Positions 18,576 to 26,402 of a DNA stretch of 64,000 bases are shown here, piece by piece; position 1 is the stretch's first letter, and every line of letters begins with the position of its first letter. Source of the stretch: CAVQCX01 sp963711095 (GTDB lineage Bacteria; Pseudomonadota; Gammaproteobacteria; Chromatiales; Chromatiaceae); assembly GCA_963711095.1 (NCBI GenBank), contig CAVQCX010000009.1:62001-126000 (forward strand), written 5' to 3'. The notes below the pieces were generated by a model. That model did no database searches and was not told where the DNA came from. It saw only the letters and a list, made by a program, of their open reading frames with translations. The position numbers and the translations under genes were made by a program.

Positions 18576-19331
18576 ATGCGATTCCTGGACCTCCCTGGGC
18601 TCCTGGCCGGTCTGATGCTGGCAGTGCTCTGTCTGTGCGCCCCCGGGGCGGGCGCGGTCGAGTTTCCCCCGAAACCGCCAAAGACCGATTTCTTTGTCGA
18701 CCAGGCGCAGCTGATTGGTCAGCCGCAGCGCGAGGCGATCAACAAGACCGCATCGGCCCTGCTCAAGGACGAGCGGATTCCGCTGTTCGTGGTCACCATC
18801 ACCGCCCTGTCCGCTCAGGGTGCCAGCGGGCTGGGGGTGGACGGCTACGCCCGGCAGCTGTTCGACGCCTGGGGGATTGGTACTCCGGATCGCAACTACG
18901 GGATACTGCTGCTGGTATCCGCGGGTGATCGCAAGGCCCGCATCGAGCTGGGGGCGGGCTTTGCGCACCGCTACGACACCCAGGCCGACGACATCATGCA
19001 CTCGCTGATCATCCCGGCGTTCCAGCGCGAGGACTACTCCACGGGCATTGCCGATGGCGTGCGCGGCCTGGACGCCATGGCCCGCGGCCTGCAGCTGCCG
19101 AAGCCGAAGGCCCCCTGGTGGCTTTGGCCAGCGCTCATCGGCGGCGCGATCCTGTTCGCCACGATGATCTACAACCTGTTCAAATCCGGCAGATCCGGCT
19201 GGGCCTGGGCGCTGCTCGCGGCATTGGCCGTGGTGATCTTTTTCGTCCTGCGGGCCGCGGCCTCGGGCGGCTCGGGCGGCGGATTCGGCGGCGGCTCCTC
19301 GGGCGGCGGCGGGGCCACGGGCTCCTGGTAG
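18576..19331 (+). CDS. secreted/membrane TPM-domain protein (YgcG type)
   Basis: 251 residues. Signal peptide LAGLMLAVLCLCAPGAGAVE, then a TPM (DUF477) domain beginning VDQAQLIGQPQREAINKTAS with LGVDGYARQLFDAWGIG and NYGILLLVSAGDRKARIELG. One or two membrane helices follow, and the tail is glycine-rich (GGSGGGFGGGSSGGGGATG). This is the usual YgcG architecture. The family is membrane-linked and often sits with LemA, but no lemA is seen here. The next gene also carries a TPM domain, 6 bases downstream. Confidence 0.87.
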   Translation: MRFLDLPGLLAGLMLAVLCLCAPGAGAVEFPPKPPKTDFFVDQAQLIGQPQREAINKTASALLKDERIPLFVVTITALSAQGASGLGVDGYARQLFDAWGIGTPDRNYGILLLVSAGDRKARIELGAGFAHRYDTQADDIMHSLIIPAFQREDYSTGIADGVRGLDAMARGLQLPKPKAPWWLWPALIGGAILFATMIYNLFKSGRSGWAWALLAALAVVIFFVLRAAASGGSGGGFGGGSSGGGGATGSW

Positions 19332-19337
19332 GCGCCG

Positions 19338-20012
19338 ATGATCAAGGCGAGCACAGTGTTCAGCGATCAGGCCCGCCGGCGCATCGAGGCAACGGTAAGC
19401 GAGGCCGAGCGCTCCACCAGCGGCGAGATCGTGCCGGTCGTCGCCACGGTCTCGGGGCGCTATGATCGGGCCGAGGACCTGTTCGGCCTACTGCTCGGGC
19501 TCGCCGCGCTGGCCGTCGTCTGGATCATTTTCCAGGGTGTGAGCCACATCCCCTGGACCGAGAGTCACACCCCGAGTCTGGGGCTGATCCCCGTCATTGT
19601 GATCGTCGCCGCCGGCTTCATCGTCGGCGCCGCCCTGGCCACCCGCTTCCCCATCCTGCGCCTGCCCTTGGTTCCTCGCAGCGAGATGCGGGAGGAGGTG
19701 GAGCGGCGCGCCCTGGAGGCCTTCCAGCGCTACCGCATCCGCGCCACCGCCGCCGGTACCGGGGTACTGATCTACGTCTCGCTCTACGAGCGCATGGTCA
19801 GAGTGGTCGGCGAAGACGCCATCGCCGCCCGGCTCGGGCCCCAAGACTGGGACGCCGTCTGCGACCTGGTGGTGCAGGGCATGAAGAGCGGCCGTGCGAC
19901 AGATGGGCTCGAACAGGGCATCCGCAAGAGCGGCGAGCTGCTCGCCCGCCACTTCCCGGTCCGACCCGATGACGTGAACGAGCTGGCGAACACCCTGGTG
20001 CTCGTCGACTGA
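19338..20012 (+). CDS. second TPM-domain membrane protein (COG3762-like)
   Basis: 224 residues. A cytoplasmic start (FSDQARRRIEATVSEAERST) contains the SGEIVPVV motif of the second TPM family. Two membrane helices (LFGLLLGLAALAVVWIIFQ and LGLIPVIVIVAAGFIVGAAL) and a TPM C-terminal half with GTGVLIYVSLYERMVRVVGE and DAVCDLVVQGMKSG follow. It lies 6 bases after the YgcG-type gene, so the two form an operon and probably a membrane complex. Function of the pair is not established. Confidence 0.85.
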   Translation: MIKASTVFSDQARRRIEATVSEAERSTSGEIVPVVATVSGRYDRAEDLFGLLLGLAALAVVWIIFQGVSHIPWTESHTPSLGLIPVIVIVAAGFIVGAALATRFPILRLPLVPRSEMREEVERRALEAFQRYRIRATAAGTGVLIYVSLYERMVRVVGEDAIAARLGPQDWDAVCDLVVQGMKSGRATDGLEQGIRKSGELLARHFPVRPDDVNELANTLVLVD

Positions 20013-20358
20013 GATCCGGGCACGCGGGGTCAGGCAGCGAGCTTGCGCAACGGCGAGCGGCGGGCGCGACGTCACAACCGGTGTGACGGGCGCCCCCGGT
20101 AACGCCCGCCGCCCACGCGCTCCGCGGTGTTATCGTAGAAAGCATGAGCCCGAGTGATCTCCCCCAGCCGTCTTCGACGAGCAACGAGCAGGTCTGAGCC
20201 CGTCGGTGTCGGGATCAGGCACTGACCTGTTTGTAACGCTCTGCCCGGACAGTCCCTCCTATACTGGTGAAGATGAAGCCACAAGCCTGCGGCCCCGAAG
20301 CTGGCGCCACCGCGGCGCCTGAGCCGCTGGGTATGGGCCCGACGATCTCACTCGCCAG
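20013..20358. other. intergenic with a short palindrome
   Basis: About 345 bases. It holds the GTCACA-ACCGG-TGTGAC palindrome listed separately and otherwise nothing I can name. Promoter-like hexamers are present but badly spaced. Confidence 0.35.
20071..20087. promoter_or_regulatory. 6-5-6 palindrome, possible operator
   Basis: GTCACA and TGTGAC are exact inverse complements separated by ACCGG, between the TPM operon and the UbiA gene. The size suits a dimeric regulator, but it lies nearly 290 bases before the UbiA start, so the assignment is weak. Confidence 0.25.
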
Positions 20359-21808
20359 ATGACATTCGACGTTTCAATCACGGACGAATCTGCCCAGATC
20401 CCGGTCGTCGTAGACATGGACGGGACGCTGATCGCGACCGACGTGCTGGTCGAAGGCGCGGTGGTGCTGCTCAAGCGCAACCCGCTGAGCGCGTTGCGTA
20501 TGCTCGGCTGGCTGACCCAGGGCAAGGCCCAGCTCAAGGCCCGGATCGCCGAGCAGGCACCCTTGGACGTGGCCCACCTGCCCTATCGACCGGAGGTGCT
20601 GGAGTATCTCCAGGCGGCACGCGCCCAGGGCCGACGTGTCGTGCTGGCGACCGCGGCCGACGCCCGGGTGGCCCAGCAGGTCGCCGACCGGCTGGGCCTG
20701 TTCGACACCGTGCTCGCAAGCGATGGGGAGCTCAACCTGACCGGCGAGCAGAAGCGCCGGCGCCTGGTGGCGGAGCTCGGAGAGAAGGGCTTCGACTACC
20801 TGGGCAACGCCCGCCCCGATATCGCAGTGTGGCGCTCCGCGCGAACCGCGGTGGTGGTCGGAGGCAGCGCCGCGCTGCGGCGGCGGGTCGCCGAGGTCGC
20901 GACCCTGGGTGAGGTGCTGGACGGAGGGCGTGGGGGCCCGGCCGACTACGTCGGGGCCCTGCGGCTGCACCACTGGCTGAAAAACCTCCTGGTGTTCGCA
21001 CCGCTGCTCGCCGCGCATCAGATCACCCAGCCCGCCCCGCTCGGGCAGGCCGGGCTGGCCTTCCTAGCCTTCAGCCTGTGCGCCTCGGCGGTCTATCTGT
21101 TCAACGACCTGATGGACCTGGAGGCGGACCGCCATCACCCCCACAAGCGCCAGCGCCCGATCCCTGCCGGCAGGGTGCCGGTGAAGTGGGCTCTCACCGC
21201 ATTGCCCATACTCCTGATCACCAGCCTGGCGCTGGCGCTGATGTTGCCCTGGGGCTTGATCACCGTAATCAGCGTCTACCTGGGGCTCAACCTCGCCTAT
21301 TCCTTGAGCCTCAAGGCGGTCCCTATCCTGGATGTGCTGATCCTGGCCGGCCTCTACACCCTGCGCATCATCGCCGGCTCGGTGGCGACCGACGCCTGGA
21401 TGTCGACCTGGCTGCTGGCGTTCTCCATGTTCCTGTTCCTGAGCCTGGCCTTGGTCAAGCGCTACGCGGAGCTGCATGGCCATGCGCGCCGTGGACGGTG
21501 CGCGCGCCAGGGCCCGTGGCTACCGGCTCGACGATGCCGAGCTGCTCGCCTCGCTGGGGGGCGGCGCCGGCTATCTCGCGGTGCTGGTGCTGGCGCTCTA
21601 CATCGACAGCGGGACCAGCCATGCCCTGTACGCCCACCCCCAGGTCCTCTGGGCCCTGTGCGTGCTGCTGCTGTACTGGATAAGCCACCTCTGGCTGATG
21701 GCCCATCGCAAACTCATGGACGATGACCCGCTGATATTTGCCGTGCGCAATCCTGTGAGCCGCGCCCTGATCGCGCTCATGGCGCTCGCGGTGTTGATCG
21801 CGGTCTAG
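20359..21808 (+). pseudogene. HAD-UbiA fusion prenyltransferase, one frameshift near 21480
   Basis: The N-terminal ~190 residues form a HAD-like domain (VVVDMDGTLIATD, Asp19 and Asp21; VLATAADARVAQQVADRLG). A UbiA prenyltransferase domain follows, with its Mg/diphosphate motif YLFNDLMDLEADRHHPHKR at about 247-262 and many helices. After LVKRYAEL the frame breaks, and the conserved continuation DGARARARGYRLDDAELLAS to DDPLIFAVRNPVSRALIAL lies in the +1 frame ending at 21808. The family resembles decaprenyl-phosphate phosphoribosyltransferases that put a sugar phosphate on a polyprenyl carrier. The break may be a sequencing error, because both sides are well conserved. Confidence 0.82.
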
Positions 21809-21815
21809 CGCTCAC

Positions 21816-23591
21816 ATGACGCAGCTCAACTTTCCAGCGCTTATCCTTGCATCCCTGCTGGCCGCGCCGGGTCCGGCGAGCGCCCGTGCGACCATAGCTG
21901 CGATGGTCGCGCGCCCGCAGCAGGCGCAACAGTATGCCGCCGAGGTCCCGAAAACCATCGTCGAGCTGCAGCAGTTCCGCCGCACCCAGACGCGGCCGGC
22001 GGCAGGTCCCCACGGCAGGCAGGGTACGGCCACACTGATCGATCTCAATCCCGTGATCGGCGTCTGGTACCTGCTGTCCCTGGATTGGGGCGACGGCAGC
22101 CCGCACGACTACCATCTGGAGAATGCCACTCCCGACACCCAAACGGTGACGCTCGACGCCGCGCCCGGCAGCGGTCTGATGCTGAGCGACGCCGCCGGGC
22201 GACACCCTTGCCCGCTCTGGTCCGACCGGCTGCTGGAAACGGCGGCTACCGGTGCCGGCCCCTACGTACCTGTTTGCGACGGCCGGCTGTACCTTCACAC
22301 AGCGGCAAAAGGGCGACGCAGCAACCTGGAGGCGGTCGTGGAATTCCTACGCGACAACGTCTGGGGGGGCGAGGAGGTCGTGACCCTGGCCAAGGAGACG
22401 GTGCTGAAGGACGCCGGGCGCGAGCAGGCCGAGCTTGGGATTGGGAGCAGCCTGGCACCGCCGCCCCCCGGGGCCGCCCACATGCCCGTCCCGGCACGCC
22501 TCGACCCTGGCTATGCAGAGCGCCAGATCGGCCGCGGGAGCCTGGGCATACGGGTCGCCGACGCCGATGACAGGACGCTCCCGGTGGGTCGCTGGACCCC
22601 GGCCCGGGATGTGAAAGGCACATTCCTGAGCCTGATCGCCCCCGAGGCCATCGCGCCGGAGATCCTGCGCAGCCACCGCGACCGCGCCAATGCCCTGGAC
22701 GCCAAGGAGTCTTCCGCCCTGGTGTACCTGATCGCCTTCGACCTCCACCGGTTCGAGCTCGGCTTCGGACTGGGCACCGATCACCCCCGGGTCGACTGGT
22801 CAGTGCGTCCGCCGAAGGCGGTCCGCCCACAAGGACTGCCCGGGCCGGACGGCATCGACAGCATCAAGCCGTTGATCACCACCGGCATGGTCCCACCCTA
22901 CGACGCCGCGCGTACCGCGGCCGCTTTCACCGGCAGCTACAAGCGTTACCACGGCGCGTTCAAGTACGGCGACCTCGCCCTGCGAAACTTTGGGACCCAT
23001 TACGGCTTCATCCAGGAGGGCGTGGTGCTGAGCAAGCTCCAGCCGGAGCTGTCGACCCTGTACGTGCTGCAAGACGGCTCGGTGCACATGCACGCCTGGA
23101 CCGAAGCGGACAACCGCAAACTGGCACAGGTGCGCTATGCGCGCCAAAGCGGCGTGCCGCTGGTGGAATGGGACAGGGCCAGCGGGGAGCCGATCCCGGG
23201 GGCGCTGGTCAATCGCTGGGGGGCCGGCAACTGGTCCGGCTCGGCGGAGGAATCCCTGCGCACGGTGCGTGCCGGGGCCTGCCTGCAACGCACACCGGAC
23301 TCCCAATACCTGATATACGCCTATTTTTCCAACGCCACTCCCTCGGCCATGGCGCGGGTGTTTCAGGCCTATGGCTGTCACCACGCCATGCAACTGGACA
23401 TCAACGCCCCGATCCTCACCTATCTGGCGGTCTACCCCGGTGGCGGCATCGAGCCCGCTGTGCAATACCTGGTTCAGCCCATGGTGGAGGCCGACCGGCA
23501 GGTCAACGGTCGCCCGGTTCCCCGGTTCCTCGGGCTGCCCGACAACCGGGACTTCTTCTATCTGACACGTCGCGAGGGGGGACCCACATGA
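21816..23591 (+). CDS. large secreted protein, possibly phosphodiester-glycosidase-like at its C-terminus
   Basis: 591 residues with a signal peptide (LILASLLAAPGPASARA). The first 200 residues match nothing I know. The C-terminal half has the run GSVHMHAWTEADNRKLAQVR, GACLQRTPDSQYLIYAYFS, then FQAYGCHHAMQLDINAPIL. This order loosely recalls NAGPA/phosphodiester glycosidase domains, where A-x-N-LDGGGS is conserved; the glycines are absent here, so activity is doubtful. It starts 8 bases after the UbiA gene and overlaps the next gene by ATGA, so it is part of one operon. The comparison is inference. Confidence 0.75.
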   Translation: MTQLNFPALILASLLAAPGPASARATIAAMVARPQQAQQYAAEVPKTIVELQQFRRTQTRPAAGPHGRQGTATLIDLNPVIGVWYLLSLDWGDGSPHDYHLENATPDTQTVTLDAAPGSGLMLSDAAGRHPCPLWSDRLLETAATGAGPYVPVCDGRLYLHTAAKGRRSNLEAVVEFLRDNVWGGEEVVTLAKETVLKDAGREQAELGIGSSLAPPPPGAAHMPVPARLDPGYAERQIGRGSLGIRVADADDRTLPVGRWTPARDVKGTFLSLIAPEAIAPEILRSHRDRANALDAKESSALVYLIAFDLHRFELGFGLGTDHPRVDWSVRPPKAVRPQGLPGPDGIDSIKPLITTGMVPPYDAARTAAAFTGSYKRYHGAFKYGDLALRNFGTHYGFIQEGVVLSKLQPELSTLYVLQDGSVHMHAWTEADNRKLAQVRYARQSGVPLVEWDRASGEPIPGALVNRWGAGNWSGSAEESLRTVRAGACLQRTPDSQYLIYAYFSNATPSAMARVFQAYGCHHAMQLDINAPILTYLAVYPGGGIEPAVQYLVQPMVEADRQVNGRPVPRFLGLPDNRDFFYLTRREGGPT

Positions 23592-24625
23592 GCCGATCCC
23601 GGCAGGCATGGTATCTGGGCGGGGCGCTGCTGGCGGCAGCGGCGACGGCACACGCTGGGGGCGGCGGGGCCAGCCTGGAGCGGCAGAATACGGTTCTGCT
23701 CCAGAAACTGCAGCAGGTGCACGGCCTGAGCGCCGCGCAGATCGCCCGGATACGGGAGATCTTCCGGCGCTCGGGCTTTGTGGGACAGGGCAACCCTGCC
23801 ATCGCCCGACATCCGGCAACGCCGCAGCAGTGTCAGGCCAAGCTCGAGGCGCGCGGCCTGAGCTATGCCAACCCGGCGTTCGAGCGCATCTGCGGCGCCA
23901 AGTACATGGCACCGCTCTACGACCCGGCTGGCCAGCGCGCAGCCGATGCCAAGGCCTGTATCGATCAGTTCGAATTTCCCGATATCCCCTGCGAATACCC
24001 GGTGGTCTGGGTCAGGGCCCGGGAGGCCGCCGAGCTGTGCGAGGCGGAAGGCAAGCGCCTATGCGACGCCCACGAATGGGAGGGCGCCTGTGCGGGCTCG
24101 CTGTTGGCGCCGGACTATCGCTTCGACCTGGCGCAGGGTGTGAGCCCCAAGACGGCCGTGGCGCGCATGGCCAAGGCCCACAACGCCAAGTATGCGGCGA
24201 GCAAGCAGTGGAGCTACGGCCCCGAGTATCAGAAAGGGATCTGCGCGGCAGCCAGCCAGAAGACCCCGGGCTGCCAGGGTGGGGGCTGGACCCAATGCGG
24301 CTCAAACACCTACCCCACCGGGGATTTTCCCGACTGCAAGAGCAGCCTGGGCGTGTACGACCTGAACGGCAACGCGGCCGAGCACATGAATCTGCCGCTC
24401 AATCCCGGCGAGATGGCCAGCCGCGGCAGCAAACAGCTGGGCTATACCGAGATGAAAGGAAGCTGGTTCATCTTCGACAGCTACCGGGCCCACCCGGACT
24501 GGTGCCGCTGGCGTGCGCCCTTCTGGCACGGCAGCCGGGTCATGGACGCGCACAGCCACGAGAACTACCACCTGGGCTTTCGCTGCTGCAAGACCCTCGA
24601 TGGGGCTCAGAGCGCCGGCGACTGA
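23588..24625 (+). CDS. secreted sulfatase-modifying-factor (SUMF1/FGE)-like protein
   Basis: 345 residues with a signal peptide (YLGGALLAAAATAHA). The SUMF1/FGE fold is recognisable from ACIDQFEFPDIPCEYPVVW, AAELCEAEGKRLCDAHEWE, GVYDLNGNAAEHM (usually GNVWEW) and the end NYHLGFRCCKT. Fourteen cysteines in the mature part suggest disulfides. True formylglycine-generating enzymes use a Cys pair near the C-terminus; I cannot map it confidently here, so a binding or structural role is as likely as catalysis. It is translationally coupled to the preceding secreted protein. Its last 19 bases overlap the convergent gene. Confidence 0.83.
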   Translation: MSRSRQAWYLGGALLAAAATAHAGGGGASLERQNTVLLQKLQQVHGLSAAQIARIREIFRRSGFVGQGNPAIARHPATPQQCQAKLEARGLSYANPAFERICGAKYMAPLYDPAGQRAADAKACIDQFEFPDIPCEYPVVWVRAREAAELCEAEGKRLCDAHEWEGACAGSLLAPDYRFDLAQGVSPKTAVARMAKAHNAKYAASKQWSYGPEYQKGICAAASQKTPGCQGGGWTQCGSNTYPTGDFPDCKSSLGVYDLNGNAAEHMNLPLNPGEMASRGSKQLGYTEMKGSWFIFDSYRAHPDWCRWRAPFWHGSRVMDAHSHENYHLGFRCCKTLDGAQSAGD

Positions 24626-25569
24626 CCTGCGCCCGCGCGCGGCGACGCGCGAGACAGGGACGCCTCCAGACGCGCCAGGCGGATCGGCCGCTCTGGGATC
24701 AGCTGGGAAAGGATCTCCACCGGGCCTTCGTCGCTCAGGATAGTCGCCAGATCCCGGTCTTCCAGCACCTTGTGCACCGAGGTCGGCTTGCCGTCGACGT
24801 ACATGAGGTCGCTCACGAGGCGGATGCCGTGGCTGTAGTCGGCGTAGTTGGCGCCGTGGACAGTGCTGAGCGGCTGAATCGGCTGACCGTCCGGCTTGTG
24901 CCAGCCATAGATGGCGATCCGCCCCGGATGCGTGGCCAGTCGGTTGGACACCACCACGTCCTTCTTGTGGCCCGAGATCAGGGCGCCGAGCGCGATGCCC
25001 AGGGAGCTGCGCTGCTCGCGGATGCTGCGGTCGTGCCGGACATAGTAGGCCGTGGTGCGCATCTGTGGCCCCGCCTGCATGGGCTGGGGGCGCAGATGGG
25101 CGGTGGACTGCCGGTAGACGGCGTCGACAATCTTGCGGGTGGGGAGGACGAACCCGAATCGCTCGGCGATTGCGGTGGCGGTGTGGAGGTCCATGGGGAT
25201 GCGCAGGAAGTCGCGGTCGGCGCCGATGGCCAGGTAGTCCGGCATGACGCAGATGGTCGCCGTGACCTTGCGCCCGCTGGGGAGCTGCGCCCTGAATTTG
25301 ACCGGCTTGAGCCGGCGCAGGAACCCCGGCAGGTTGCCGCGCAGGATCTCGCGCTCGATGGCGGCCTCGCGCTGTCTCGGGTCCTCGCCGGTGACCTCAG
25401 CGGCGAACTGGGCACCGTCGGGCGCGGACGCCAGCCGCGCCGGGATCTCCCGGGTGAGACCCGCCGGGCAGGCGGGATCGGCAGCGACAGCGGCGCTCAC
25501 CAGCCCCGGCCAGATGCCCAGCATGAGCAACGCCGCGCCGCATGGGCGGAGAATTTGGGCCAGATCCAC
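24607..25569 (-). CDS. secreted protein with VHGANYADYSHG motif, unknown
   Basis: 320 residues. GTG 25569 is preferred as start because AGGGGAGGG lies 6 bases before it and it gives a clean signal peptide (ILRPCGAALLMLGIWPGLVSAA). The mature protein has TATICVMPDYLAIGADRDF, a Tyr/Arg-rich AYYVRHDRSIREQ, and the striking STVHGANYADYSHGIRLVSD near residue 270, which could be a catalytic or binding site. I do not recognise a named family. It converges on the SUMF1-like gene with overlapping 3' ends, and both are exported, so they may act on the same surface material. Confidence 0.75.
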   Translation of the reverse strand: MDLAQILRPCGAALLMLGIWPGLVSAAVAADPACPAGLTREIPARLASAPDGAQFAAEVTGEDPRQREAAIEREILRGNLPGFLRRLKPVKFRAQLPSGRKVTATICVMPDYLAIGADRDFLRIPMDLHTATAIAERFGFVLPTRKIVDAVYRQSTAHLRPQPMQAGPQMRTTAYYVRHDRSIREQRSSLGIALGALISGHKKDVVVSNRLATHPGRIAIYGWHKPDGQPIQPLSTVHGANYADYSHGIRLVSDLMYVDGKPTSVHKVLEDRDLATILSDEGPVEILSQLIPERPIRLARLEASLSRASPRAGAGQSPAL

Positions 25570-25621
25570 GGCAATCCCTCCCCTGCTGGTGTTTACCACA
25601 AAAAATTTCAATGACCGTATA

Positions 25622-25677
25622 CTACGAGCCTGGTGATAAGGTCAACCAAGGAGATTGGTCGACTTCTTGGCTCGTAG
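25622..25677. repeat. long nested inverted repeat
   Basis: CTACGAGCC (25622-25630) pairs exactly with GGCTCGTAG (25669-25677). Inside it, GTCAACCAA and TTGGTCGAC pair with one mismatch around GGAGA. Together they can form one hairpin of about 56 bases with a central bulge. It could be a transcription stop, an RNA element or the remains of a small palindromic mobile element. Confidence 0.5.
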
Positions 25678-25971
25678 CGAGGGAATCGGGGTCGAGGCGC
25701 CATCCTTATGAGTCAACGGCTAGCCCCGTGGGAGCCCATTCGCAAAGGCTACCTCCTGCTTCATCCAAGGCTCGGCGCGACAATGCGGGGCTCTCGCCAA
25801 TAAGCCCGAGTTATCGCTGCAGATCGAGCCTTTCGCGCCGGCCCCCGGCGTCCAAGCCATAGAAGAAATTGAATTGCATGAGCCAAAAGTAAGGTCCGGT
25901 GACGAAGCAATCGCATCTGTCGCGAGCGATGCGCTGCGTGCCTCAGCGCATGCTACGCTGAGTCCTTGCCG

Positions 25972-26004
25972 CGTCCGGCCTGGCGACGTCCGGCAGGCCG
26001 GACG
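25972..26004 (+). promoter_or_regulatory. GC-rich hairpin with a competing alternative, upstream of SMR/epimerase genes
   Basis: CGTCCGGCCTG (25972-25982) pairs perfectly with CAGGCCGGACG (25994-26004). A second CGTCCGGC copy (from 25987) can pair with the same 3' arm, giving two mutually exclusive hairpins about 40 bases before the next start codon. Such an arrangement could act as an attenuator, but there is no T-run. Confidence 0.35.
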
Positions 26005-26042
26005 GCCCAACAGAGGTAGCGGAAACGCATAGGTTGCCCTCA

Positions 26043-26402
26043 ATGGCATACGCCCTGCTCGTAGCGGCCCTGACGCTCAACGCCCTTGCCAACATGCTGC
26101 TCAAGGCCGGCGCCCAGGACCTCGGCGGTCTCGGAGAGCCACACCTGGTGCAACGGGTCCTCGCCAGCCCCTATCTGCTCGCGGGGCTCGGGCTGTTCGC
26201 CCTCAACGTGGTGTTTTACATCGCGGCGTTGACCCGCCTGAGCCTGTCGGTCGCCTATCCGGTGATGGTCGCCGGCGGACTCGTGGTCGTGGTCCTGGGC
26301 TCGGCCCTGTGGCTGCGCGAGACGGTCACACCGCTGCAATGGTCCGGGATCGCGCTGCTGATCCTGGGCATCGCCCTGGTCACCCACCGGACTGCGACAT
26401 GA
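26043..26402 (+). CDS. SMR/EamA-type small membrane transporter (ArnE-like)
   Basis: 119 residues with four helices: ALLVAALTLNALANMLLKAG, YLLAGLGLFALNVVFYIAAL, LSVAYPVMVAGGLVVVVLGS and WSGIALLILGIALVTH. The SMR/ArnE family includes flippases for undecaprenyl-phosphate sugars and drug exporters. Here the coupled epimerase gene (ATGA overlap) favours a role in moving a lipid-linked sugar. The glutamate of classic EmrE drug pumps in helix one is absent (N in LNALAN). Confidence 0.8.
   Translation: MAYALLVAALTLNALANMLLKAGAQDLGGLGEPHLVQRVLASPYLLAGLGLFALNVVFYIAALTRLSLSVAYPVMVAGGLVVVVLGSALWLRETVTPLQWSGIALLILGIALVTHRTAT

Larger units (their letters stand above)
25570..26042. other. intergenic rich in inverted repeats
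   Basis: About 470 bases between divergent genes, without a supported gene. It contains two clear structures: a long nested imperfect palindrome (25622-25677) and GC-rich competing hairpins (25972-26004). Both are listed separately. Confidence 0.5.

Noticed and set aside
20231..20265. Sigma-70 promoter TTGTAA / TATACT before UbiA
   Set aside because: The spacer would be 23 bases, outside the usable range.
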